Positions 1 to 10,889 of a DNA stretch of 64,000 nt are shown piece after piece. How positions within the stretch are numbered: position 1 is the stretch's first letter; each line of letters starts with the position of its first letter. The position numbers and the translations under genes were made by a program. Below the pieces are notes generated by a model. It was not told the origin of the DNA. It saw nothing but the letters and a program-made list of their open reading frames with translations, and ran no database searches. The DNA is taken from positions 1 through 64,000 of the forward strand of contig JACKEO010000003.1 of NCBI GenBank assembly GCA_020632955.1, read 5' to 3'. The stretch is from Alphaproteobacteria bacterium (GTDB lineage: Bacteria; Myxococcota_A; UBA796; GCA-2862545).

Positions 1-1116
1 GCAGTCGTCGTTGTTGTCGGCGACGTTGCCCTGCGTGCAGGTGAGGTCGGGGGACTGCTTGATGAAGTCGGCGCCGAAGCCGTCGCCGTCACCGTCGTTG
101 TAGCAGTCCTCGAGGAGGTCGCAGTTGTCGTCGATCCCGTTGATCGGGATCTCGGGGCGGAAGGGGTAGACCTCGGGGTTGAGGTCGTCGCAGTCGCCGG
201 CCACGGGGGCCACGCCAGGGCCCTGGCACGTGAAGATCAGCGACTTGGTGGTGACCTCCTGGCCGAAGCCGTCCCCATCGTTGTCGATGTAGCAGATCTC
301 GAAGCCGTCGCAGTCCTGGTCGACGCCGTCGGCGATGGTCTCGGCGGCACCCGGGAAGATCAGGCTGCCCGACCCCTTGGTGTCGTTGCAGTCGATGCCG
401 GCGCAGAGGCCGTCCATCGACAGGTAGCCGTCGGAGTCCTTGTCGCAGCAGGTGGCGGCGGACCGGCAGTCGGGGTCGTTGCAGTCGACCAGGCCGTCGA
501 AGTCGTTGTCGCGGAGGTCGTCGCAGCGCTCGAAGCAGACCGGGCAGTCGGGGTCGAGGCAGTCGATCTTGCCGTCGAGGTCGTTGTCGAAGCCGTCCTC
601 GCACTCCTCGAAGCAGGAGATCTTGAGGGTGTACTTGAAGGAGCCCCAGATGGTGCAGTCCTGCCAGGGCCAGACGTCGTTGTCCACGCGCTCCAGGGCC
701 ACGTAGTAGATGCTGCCCTGCTGGCACTGGAACTCGACGTGCTCGAAGCTGTTGGACCCGTTCCACGAGCCCTTGAGGCAGTTGCCCTGCCCGCAGCCGT
801 CCTTGAGCAGGAACAGGTCGATGTCGCAGTCGTTCTGGATCATGTCGATGCGCACACGACCCGTGTAGACGCAGCTGAAGAGCCAGGCGTCCTGGCCCTC
901 GCCGTAGTCGCTGCCGGGGCGGCACCCGTACCGCTCGGTGTCGAAGAGGCTGGTGATCGACGCCCAGAGGTCGTTGTTGATCTTCGTGGGCGTGAGGGTG
1001 TTCTGGCACCCCAGGACGCCGCGGTTGACGTCGCACGCGTCGGCGTGCGCAGCCCGCGGTGCCAGGGAGAGCACGGCGAGCACGGCGGCGAGGAGGAGGT
1101 GGCGAGCGGAAGGCAT
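1..1116 (-). CDS. MopE-type metal-binding repeat secreted protein (3' end cut by window)
   Basis: An exported protein of which the first 372 residues are visible; the frame is open to the window edge. Residues 1-25 form a signal peptide (AHA cleavage context). Residues 27-170 are Cys-rich with a beta-sandwich look, possibly a PPC-like domain. Two DNDxDGxxDCxDPDC-type modules follow at about 171-217. MopE-like putative metal-binding repeats (DCND...PGAAE...DGVDQDCDG and DCDDLNPEVYP...DDNCD) begin near residue 242. Such proteins in Myxococcota are surface or secreted Ca/Cu-binding proteins of uncertain role. GGAG lies about 7 nt upstream of the ATG, and a good promoter is found further up. It is divergent from the OmpA operon. 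Family confidence is good; the ligand is inferred. Confidence 0.85.
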   Translation of the reverse strand, partial: MPSARHLLLAAVLAVLSLAPRAAHADACDVNRGVLGCQNTLTPTKINNDLWASITSLFDTERYGCRPGSDYGEGQDAWLFSCVYTGRVRIDMIQNDCDIDLFLLKDGCGQGNCLKGSWNGSNSFEHVEFQCQQGSIYYVALERVDNDVWPWQDCTIWGSFKYTLKISCFEECEDGFDNDLDGKIDCLDPDCPVCFERCDDLRDNDFDGLVDCNDPDCRSAATCCDKDSDGYLSMDGLCAGIDCNDTKGSGSLIFPGAAETIADGVDQDCDGFEICYIDNDGDGFGQEVTTKSLIFTCQGPGVAPVAGDCDDLNPEVYPFRPEIPINGIDDNCDLLEDCYNDGDGDGFGADFIKQSPDLTCTQGNVADNNDDC

Positions 1117-1423
1117 GGTGCGGCTCCACGGAGCGCAGGAGACGGGCTTGGGACCGAGGAGGATACCGCCGCGAAGCCGCGGACTCAACGTCCCCCGTCC
1201 CGGGTCGAGACGGGCGCAGCATGGCATCCCCCGACCCGACCGACAACCAGGATCGACCGACCTGCGTCCCGCTGGATCCACGCGCCGCTGCCGGTCGCGG
1301 GCATCGTGCGGATCGGGTAAGCTCGCCCGTCGCGCGTCGAGCGGGTCGGGCCGGGTGTCGCCCACGTGCTCGCGACGCGGTAAGCGGGCGGCCGTCGCGC
1401 GCCTGTCACGTGGAGGGCTCCGG
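1117..1423. other. Divergent intergenic region, 307 nt
   Basis: Non-coding stretch between the divergent MopE-like gene and the OmpA operon. It holds the minus-strand promoter described separately. On the plus strand I see only a weak TAAGCT near 1318 as a possible -10 and no clear -35, so the OmpA operon promoter is unresolved. No RNA gene or repeat is evident. Confidence 0.5.
1160..1188 (-). promoter_or_regulatory. Sigma-70-like promoter of the MopE-like gene
   Basis: Reading the minus strand, TTGAGT (1188-1183) is followed by a 17-nt spacer and TATCCT (1165-1160). Spacing is ideal and each hexamer matches 4 of 6 consensus bases. The predicted start point near 1153 would give a leader of roughly 37 nt containing the ribosome-binding site of the gene starting at 1116. 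Confidence 0.5.
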
Positions 1424-3318
1424 ATGTCGCACCCCAGCCGTCGGTCCGACGCTGCAACGCCGGCGACCTGCGCCCCACGTGCTGTCCGCACCGTGCCGGC
1501 CGTCCGTGCGGTGGCGCGGGGGGCGTCCGCGCGCCGCGGGCTCGTCGGGGCGCTCGCCCTGGTGTCGTCCACCGCCCTGGCCCAGCAGGGCCCCGTCTCC
1601 GCCGACCCCGAGTACGTGCATCCGCGCTTCGGCGCCGACGCGGTGCCGGGCGTGCCGGTCGCGAAGGCCGACGTGCGCAACACGGTGCGGTGGGGCCTGA
1701 TCCTCCAGTACGAGCGCAACCCGGTCACCGGCTACCGCCTCGACCAGGAGGTCGGCGTCATCGTGGGCAACCGGCTCGGTGCCCACCTCGGGGTCAGCTG
1801 GGACTTCGCCGAGTGGGGCACGGCGCGGGCCGTCATCCCGATGGCGGTCAACTGGCAGTCGCAGTTCCCGGAGTTCGCCGCCGAGGGCTTCGGCATGGGC
1901 GACATCAGCCTCGGGCTGCAGTTCCTGCCCTTCCGGTCGAAGCACTTCAACCTGGGCCTGTACGGCGACGTGTGGTTCCCCAGCGGGCGCAGCCAGGCCT
2001 ACATGGGCGATCCGGGCGTGCGGGGCACCGGCGGGGTGCAGCTGCTCGGGATGGTCGGCATCGCCGACATGGTCACGATGGACGTCGTGGGCAACGTGGG
2101 CATCGTCGGCCGCCAGGTGGTCGACACCCGCCAGGACTTCGATCACGGCCCGGAGCTGAACGTGTCGGAGGCGCTCCGCTTCCGGCTGGCGTGGCTCCCC
2201 GTGCCGGTCGCCATCGTGCAGGCGCTGGTCACGCGCATCGGGCTCACCGCTCCCTTCCAGGGCGCCGCCGAGAACGGGCTCGAGCTCTACGGCGGCGTGC
2301 AGGTGCCGGTCGAGATCGCCTTCAACACCACGATGACGGTCGACGTCATGGCAGGCCGCGGCGCCACCCAGGGCTACGGCACCACCGACCTGCGGGTGAT
2401 CGCCGGGCTCACCTTCCTGCGCAACCCCGGGCGCAAGCCCCGCCCCGAGGTGGTGGAGATCATCCGGCCTCCGCCCGTGCTCCCCCCGCCGGTGGAGGAG
2501 GCCGTCGCCGAGGATCCGCCCGAGGTCCAGCGCCTGGCCGACCAGATCGTCATCCGCGACCCCATCGAGTTCTTCGTCGACACGGCGAACATCAAGCCGG
2601 AGTCGCTGCCGCTGCTGCAGAAGGTGGCCGACGTCATCAACGAGGACGCCCGCATCAAGCACCTCGTGATCGAGGGCCACGCGTCGGAGGAGGGCACGTA
2701 CGAGTACAACTACGAGCTCTCCAAGTCGCGCGCCGAGTCCATCTACAAGCAGCTCATCCTCAACGGCGTGGCCCCCAGGCGCCTGTCGTACCGCGGCATG
2801 GGCGAGGTGGTGCCCAAGGTGCAGGGCAACGACGAGGAGGCGTGGAAGTTCAACCGCCGCGTCGAGTTCCACATCGTCGCCCAGTACGACGAGAACACCC
2901 TCGAGTGGCCCGACTACGGCCAGTCCACCCAGCTTCCGTGGACGGGCGACACCTCGCGCGTCGTCACGCCGAAGAGCCCCGACGAGATCGAGCGGGAGGA
3001 GCTCCGCAAGTTCTACGAGGAGCAGCGGAAGCAGCAGGCGCGCGACAACTTCGAGGAGCCCGCCGGCGACGGCGAGGAGATCGAGGTCGAGGGAGCCCCT
3101 GCGCCCGAGACGCCCGCGCCCGAGACGCCCGCACCGGACGCGGCCGCGCCGGAGGGCGCCGCCGAGCCCGCCCCCGCGCCGGAGCAGCCCGCGCCGCCGC
3201 CCGCCGAGCCCGAGCCCGAGCCCGAGCCCGCCTTCGACGAGGGCGACGAGGAGGAGTTCGAGTTCGAGGGCCGGCCCGCCGAGCCGGCGCCCGAGGGCGA
3301 CACCGTGGAGCAGCCGCA

Positions 3319-3322
<4 letters not shown>
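1424..3322 (+). CDS. OmpA-family outer-membrane protein with acidic Pro-rich tail
   Basis: 632 residues, probably linking the outer membrane to peptidoglycan. A long Arg-rich n-region precedes a signal peptide ending ALA-Q at residue 53. Residues about 54-340 look like a beta-barrel or porin-like region with many short amphipathic strands. A Pro-rich linker leads to an OmpA/MotB C-terminal domain at about 375-487, with peptidoglycan-binding-type motifs (EGHASEEG, RAESIYKQL, FNRRVEF). The last 100 residues are Glu/Pro/Ala-rich repeats (PAPET), probably disordered. The ATG was chosen because GGAGG (1412-1416) precedes it; the unusually long n-region leaves some doubt. The stop overlaps the next start (GTGA), so it is translationally coupled to two TSP3 proteins, suggesting a joint surface structure. 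Confidence 0.85.
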
Positions 3323-5546
<2,224 letters not shown>

Positions 5547-5550
<4 letters not shown>

Positions 5551-7730
5551 GCGCAGTGCGTGGTGTCGCCCTCGCGGTGTGCGGTGCCCTGCTGGCGCCG
5601 GCCGCGGCGCTCGCCCAGGCCCCGCCCGCGATCGACGTGCTGGTGATCGGCACGCCGTCCACCTACGTCCACCAGCAGGACGTGCTCACCAGCCTGGCGC
5701 TCGATCAGCGGCTCACGTCGGTCACCGGCTTCGAGGTGAGCGCCCAGACGCCCGTGCCGCCGGATCTCGCGCGCTACGACGCGATCTTCCTCTGGCTGGA
5801 GGGCCCGCTGGCCGACCCCGACGTGCTGGGCGACCGCCTGGCCGACCGGGTGGATGCCGGCGTCGGGCTGGTGCTGTCGGGCTGGGCCTTCGAGGGGGGC
5901 CAGACCCTGGGTGGGCGCTTCCGCACCGGCGGCTACAGCCCCCTGCCGCCCGCGGGCACGCGCAGCGGCCCGGTGGGGCGCATGAAGGCCGAGCGCGTGC
6001 TGCTCGGCGAGGCGATCCACGAGAGCCTGCTCAACGTGGTCCTCTTCTACGGGGGCTCGTCGGCCCTGCACACGGTGGGCCTGTCCCCGGTGGCCGGCGC
6101 CTCGGTGGCGATGGCCTGGGAGGACGGCTCCCCGCTCGTCGCCGTGCAGAGCCGTGGCCAGGGTCGCGTGGTGGCCCTGAACTTCTTCCCGGTGAGCAAC
6201 CGCTTCGCCTCGGCCTTCCGCCCCGGCGATCCCATCGAGGGCTACTGGGACGACCTCACCGTGGTGGGCCCCCCCTTCTCGAACCAGGGAGGCGCGCTCA
6301 TCGCCAGCTCGCTGCTCTGGACCGTGGGCGCCACGGAGTCGTGTCGCAACACCCGCATCGAGCAGGACCTCAACTGCAACGGCCTGGACGCCTTCACCGG
6401 CGGGCCCACGGGCACGGGTGAGGGGCCGATCGACCCGAACGACGAGATGTGCGACAACCTCTCGGGCGGGCAGCTCAACCAGGACTGGTTCTACGACTAC
6501 GACCTGTTCGGGTGCGAGTTCGACGTCACGAACAACGACCAGGACATGGACGGCCTGGGCGGGCAGCCGCAGCAGCTCTTCCCCGACGAGCCCACGCCCA
6601 ACCCGCAGCCCGACCTGCGCGGCCCCACCTGCGACAACTGCCCCACCGTGGCCAACCGCGCGCAGGTGAACCTGGAGTGCGACGGTGCCGGCGACGTGTG
6701 CGACAGCTGTCCCACGCTGGCCGACATGGGCATGGACATGGACCAGGACCAGGTCACCGACGACTGCGACAACTGCATCAGCATCACGCCGAACACCGAC
6801 CAGTCCGACGTCGACCAGGATGCCCGCGGCGACGTCTGCGACAACTGCGTCGACCTCTACAACCCGGGGCAGGAGGACGGCGGCGGCACCGATCCCGCCA
6901 CGGGCGACGCCTACGAGACCGCCACCTCGCCCGATCCCCAGCGCGCTCCCACCGACGGCGTGGGCGACATCTGCGACACCTGCCCGCAGGTGTGGAACCC
7001 CGGCCAGGGCGACGTCGACGGCGACGGCCTCGGGGATGCCTGCGACAACTGCGGGGGCGTGCCGAACGTCGACCAGCGCGACAGCGACGGCGACAGCCTC
7101 GGCGACGCCTGCGACCCCTGTCCGCTCGACCCGATCATCGACCCCGGCGACGAGGACGGGGACGGCGTGGGGGATCGCTGCGACATCTGCCCCACCGATC
7201 CCGACCCGCTGCAGCTCGACAGCGACGGCGACGGCCGCGGGGATGCCTGCGACACCTGCCCCACCGTGGTGAACTCCAGCCAGGTCGACCTCGACCGCGA
7301 CGGCGTGGGCGACGTCTGCGACAACTGCCCGTCCGCGGTGAACGAGGACCAGGCCGACGAGGACGGCGACGGCATCGGCGATGCCTGCGACGTCTGCCCC
7401 GAGCACGCCGACCCCGACCAGGAGGACGTGGACCTCGACGGCGCCGGCGATGCCTGCGACGTCTGCCCGAACCTCTCCGATCCCGATCAGCTCGATCGCG
7501 ACGGCGACGGCGTGGGCGACGACTGCGACAACTGCCCGTCGCTGGCCAACCCCGACCAGGCCGACGAGGACGGGGATGCGCGCGGTGACGTCTGCGACAT
7601 CCAGGTGCGCGGCGGCGGCTCCTTCCTGCGCTGCGACGCCAGCGGTGGCGCCGGTCTCCCCGGTGGCGCCTGGGTGCTGCTCCTGGGGGCCCTGGCAGGC
7701 GCCCTGCGCCGTCGCGAGCGCGCGGCCTAG
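5547..7730 (+). CDS. GATase-like / thrombospondin type-3 repeat surface protein, MYXO-CTERM-like tail (paralogue 2)
   Basis: 727 residues with the same plan as its neighbour: signal peptide (ALAQ cleavage near 26), alpha/beta domain about 28-260 (VLVIGTPS, GLVLSGWAF, VVALNFFPVS), a linker with a conserved DLNCN motif, thirteen CDxC TSP3 units at about 361-684, the same QVRGGG junction, a single Cys and a hydrophobic/Arg tail (ALRRRERAA). The two are clearly a tandem duplication that has diverged strongly in the N-terminal domain. Its GTG overlaps the upstream stop. Its TAG stop is interlocked with the stop of the convergent oxygenase gene (CTAG at 7727-7730), leaving no room for a separate terminator. 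Confidence 0.85.
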
Positions 7731-8869
7731 TCGGCGGGCGTTCCGTCCGCTCCCGCGCCTCCAGGACCCTCCAGGGCCCGCTGCAGCGCCAGCCGGTCGT
7801 CGTGCCGGAAGCCGAGGCCGGTCAGCGCCTCCGCGGGGGCGAGGCCGATGTCGACGAGCGTCTTGATCGCGTAGGTGCCGGCGAGCACCGGCGGCCGGTA
7901 GGCGCGCAGCGCCTCGGGGGACCGGAAGGGCGCCAGCGGCGTGAGCGTGGCGAGGGCGTGCACGTGCAGGAAGTGCGCCACGGACGAGCGGGTGATGCCC
8001 GGGGTCCGCGGGGCGCGGATCACGTGGGGGGTGGCGAGCAGGCGCCCGCCGGTGAGCACCTCCAGCTGCTGACCCACCTGCGCCACGAGGTGCCCCTCGG
8101 GCGGGCGGCCGGCCACCACGCGCCCCTCGGGGTGGTCGGCGGTGGGTCGGGTGCGGAGGAAGAGGCCCGAGCCGTCGCCGGGCGCGGGGATGGGGCGGCC
8201 CGAGGCGTCGTGGAAGCGTCCGCCGCCCAGCACCGTGAGCAGGTTGAAGTCGGTGTGCTCCTCGCCCCAGAGCACGCCGGCGTCGACCTGATCGGGCGCG
8301 AGCCCCAGGTAGTGGAGCGCGCGCGTGACGTGCGCTGCGCCGTCGAGGGTGCCGACGAGGGCGCCCTCTGGGAGCCCGAGGGCCTCCTCGCAGCCCGCGA
8401 GCAGCCGTCGCCCCACCTCGTGCAGCCGTCGCCCCACCGCGAGCAGGGCGGGCTCCAGCGCCGGCAGGTCGGGGGGCCAGAGGTTGGCGGCGTACAGCTC
8501 GGGGTAGAGCGCGGCCGCTTCCGGATCGAGGGCCAGGGGCGCGGCGAAGTAGCACTCCTTGAAGTCGGGCTGGCCACCCGCCACCACGGCGCGCTCGGTG
8601 TTCGGCGGTGTCCAGCCGCGCTGGTACCAGATGTCCGGCCGGTGCTGTGCCCGCTTCTCGGCGTCCGGCCGCGCGACGAAGTCCCCCAGCGCGTCGAACA
8701 GGCCGTCGACGGCCTCGGGGGCCAGATCGTGTCCGGTGACGCACACCAGCCCCAGCTCGCCGAAGCCGCGCCGCAGCGCCTCGAGCGCCGCCTCCCGCTC
8801 GGGCCCCGGGGGGGCGGCGAGCGCGCGCAGGTCGACCCGCGGCGCCTGGTCGAGGTCGGGAGCGGTCAT
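7727..8869 (-). CDS. Fe(II)/2-oxoglutarate-dependent oxygenase, IPNS-like family
   Basis: 380 residues. The N-terminal DIOX_N-like half (about 10-160) and the double-stranded beta-helix core carry the metal ligands H205 and D207 (HTDFN) and H282 (TPHVIR), plus an R-x-S-type 2-oxoglutarate site at R294 (TRSSVAHF). Proteins of this family (isopenicillin N synthase, gibberellin oxidases, bacterial homologues) hydroxylate, desaturate or cyclise small molecules; the substrate here cannot be read from sequence. It is the last gene of a four-gene overlapping minus-strand operon, coupled by ATGA to the methyltransferase upstream, which suggests a small-molecule modification pair. Complete, with all key residues present. 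Confidence 0.85.
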   Translation of the reverse strand: MTAPDLDQAPRVDLRALAAPPGPEREAALEALRRGFGELGLVCVTGHDLAPEAVDGLFDALGDFVARPDAEKRAQHRPDIWYQRGWTPPNTERAVVAGGQPDFKECYFAAPLALDPEAAALYPELYAANLWPPDLPALEPALLAVGRRLHEVGRRLLAGCEEALGLPEGALVGTLDGAAHVTRALHYLGLAPDQVDAGVLWGEEHTDFNLLTVLGGGRFHDASGRPIPAPGDGSGLFLRTRPTADHPEGRVVAGRPPEGHLVAQVGQQLEVLTGGRLLATPHVIRAPRTPGITRSSVAHFLHVHALATLTPLAPFRSPEALRAYRPPVLAGTYAIKTLVDIGLAPAEALTGLGFRHDDRLALQRALEGPGGAGADGTPAD

Positions 8870-9507
8870 CGGCGCACCAGGGCGTGGGTCTCGGTGTGGC
8901 AGGTGTCCACCCCCAGGGCCTTCGCCAGCTCCGGGCTCGGTGTGCGCGCCAGCGTGCGGACGTCGAAGGACGCGTCGTAGAGCTGGTGGACCGCCGCGGC
9001 CGGGACGGGGAAGGGGGGCCCTGCCCGGTCGCCGCCGTCCATGTCGAAGGTGACGAGCAGCAGCGGGGCCCCGGGCTTCAGGGCCGCGGCGAGCCCCCGG
9101 GCGTGGCGGCGTCGCAGGTCGTCCGGGAGCGCCACGGTGGCGGCCCGGTCGTAGGCGGCGTCGAAGGCGGGCTCGGCGGGCAGGTCGAAGACGTCGCCCT
9201 GGAGGATCGTGAGGCCCTCGGTGGACCAGGCCGTGTACGGCCCGGAGGTCTCGACCGTGGGCTCCACGCCGGCCTCGCGGAAGAAGGCCTCGCAGGCCAG
9301 CGGCGACAGCTCCACGCCCACCACCTCGTGCCCGCGGTCCCGCAGCCACCAGAGATCGAGGGACTTGCCGCAGAGCGGCACCAGGACGCGCGCGGAGGGA
9401 GGCAGGTCCAGCGTGGGCCAGTGCGCGGCGAGCTGGGCGTCCACGTCGGCCTGGTGGAAGCCGATGCGTCCGATCCGCCACGCCTCCTGCCAGAAGTCGG
9501 GAGTCAT
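8866..9507 (-). CDS. Thiopurine S-methyltransferase-like SAM methyltransferase
   Basis: 213 residues, the usual length of bacterial Tpm. It opens with the family N-terminus (FWQEAWRIGRIGFHQ) and motif I reads VLVPLCGKSLDLWWL, both diagnostic of the TPMT family. D104 in the LQGDVFDLP segment and DAAYDRAATVALP are in the expected positions. Known bacterial members methylate selenium/tellurium compounds, thiols or halides; the physiological substrate is uncertain. The ATG overlaps the epimerase stop upstream, and the stop overlaps the oxygenase start, so it is co-translated with both. Confidence 0.85.
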   Translation of the reverse strand: MTPDFWQEAWRIGRIGFHQADVDAQLAAHWPTLDLPPSARVLVPLCGKSLDLWWLRDRGHEVVGVELSPLACEAFFREAGVEPTVETSGPYTAWSTEGLTILQGDVFDLPAEPAFDAAYDRAATVALPDDLRRRHARGLAAALKPGAPLLLVTFDMDGGDRAGPPFPVPAAAVHQLYDASFDVRTLARTPSPELAKALGVDTCHTETHALVRR

Positions 9508-10889
9508 CGCCGGGGGTCCTCGGGGTGGGGGAGGCCGAGCTCGTGGCGCAGCGCGCCCTCGAGGGTGGGCAGCGCCCAGGGGAAGCCGAGGGCGTCGAGA
9601 CGGGCGGGCACCACGGGCGCGCCCTCCAGCAACAGGGCCTGCCCCCTCTCACCGAGCAGGGCGCGCACGGCCAGCGCGGGTGCGGGCAGCTGGAGGGGAC
9701 GGCGCAGGACGCGTGCGAGCGTGGCGGCGTGCGTGGCCTGGTCGACCCGCTCGGGCGCGACCGCGTTCACCGGACCCTCCAGGCGGCTGTCGAGCAGCGC
9801 GGTGATCAGCACCCAGACCAGGTCGTCCAGCGCGATCCAGGGGAGGGCCTGGCGCCCCGTGCCCAGGCGGCCTGCCAGTCCGAGACGGGCCAGCGGGAGC
9901 AGCACGCCGAGCGCGCCGCCGCGGGCGGACTGCACGATGCCGATGCGGGGGTGCACCACCCGCAGGCCGGCCTCGCGCGCCGGCTGCGCGGCCGCCTCCC
10001 ACGCCTGCCCGGTGTCGGCGAGGAAGCCCGCACCGGCGGCGGCGTCCTCGTCCACCGCGTCGTGGCGGTGGCCGTACACCCCCACGGCCGACGCGCTCAC
10101 CAGCACCGGGGGAGGCCGACGGCAGGTCGCGAGCGCGCGGGCGACGGTGGTGGTGCCCTCCACCCGGCTGCGCACGATGGCCTCGCGGCCTGCGGGCGTC
10201 CAGCGCTGCGCGATGGGGGCGCCCGCGAGGTGCACGACGCCGTCGAGGCCCTCGAGCGCGGTGGGATCGAGCTGGCCGCGGGCCGGGTCCCAGGCCAGCT
10301 CGCCCGCCAGCGCGGCGCGGCGCACCAGAGGGACCACCTCGTGGCCGCCTGCGCGCAGCACGTCGCAGAGGGCCGATCCCACCAGACCGCTGGCGCCGGT
10401 GACGGCCACGCGGAGCGACCGGCCCGGGTGGAGCGCCGCCCAGCGGGCCAGGTCCAGCCGCGTCACGGCGTGGCGCCAGCGCAGCATGCGCAGGAGCTCC
10501 TCCTCGGCCCACCGTCCGGCGACCAGGTCGCCTGCGACGCCCCCGGGGAGCGCCCAGTGGATCTCGTCCTGGAGCTCGGTGCCCTCGGCGTGCGGCGCGA
10601 AGGCGTGGCGGTGACGCCAGCGGGCGAAGGGCCCCTGGACCGCCACGTCCTCGAAGGATCGCTCAGGCGTCGCCTGAGTGATCACGGAGCGCCACCGGAT
10701 CCGCGCAGGACCCAGGTGCTGTCGGAGGATCGCCTCGGATCCCTCGGCCAGTGCCTGAGGGATCCGGATCGGGTCCACCCGCTGCCAGGGGGGGAGCAGG
10801 CGACGCAGGGTGCCGGGCTGTGCGTGCCAGCGCCACACGGCCTCGGGGGCGATGCCGGGCAGCAGCGTCCGGCGTGCCGTGCGTCTCAC
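9504..10889 (-). CDS. SRPBCC-domain / TIGR01777-type sugar-epimerase-like SDR fusion
   Basis: 461 residues. Residues about 10-150 form a START/SRPBCC-like ligand-binding domain. From 160 on there is an extended-SDR Rossmann domain with G165xxG168xxG171 (VTGASGLVGSAL) and further TIGR01777 (YfcH/SDR39U1) hallmarks: HLAGAPI, RWTPAGR, SASAVGVYG, LPWIALDD, PVNAVAPE. The enzymatic reaction of this family is not established. The SRPBCC fusion is a recurring bacterial architecture. The start is GTG 10889, inside the stop of the upstream kinase/phosphatase gene (GTGA), and the downstream stop overlaps the tpm-like start, giving a tightly coupled operon. Confidence 0.85.
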   Translation of the reverse strand: MRRTARRTLLPGIAPEAVWRWHAQPGTLRRLLPPWQRVDPIRIPQALAEGSEAILRQHLGPARIRWRSVITQATPERSFEDVAVQGPFARWRHRHAFAPHAEGTELQDEIHWALPGGVAGDLVAGRWAEEELLRMLRWRHAVTRLDLARWAALHPGRSLRVAVTGASGLVGSALCDVLRAGGHEVVPLVRRAALAGELAWDPARGQLDPTALEGLDGVVHLAGAPIAQRWTPAGREAIVRSRVEGTTTVARALATCRRPPPVLVSASAVGVYGHRHDAVDEDAAAGAGFLADTGQAWEAAAQPAREAGLRVVHPRIGIVQSARGGALGVLLPLARLGLAGRLGTGRQALPWIALDDLVWVLITALLDSRLEGPVNAVAPERVDQATHAATLARVLRRPLQLPAPALAVRALLGERGQALLLEGAPVVPARLDALGFPWALPTLEGALRHELGLPHPEDPRR

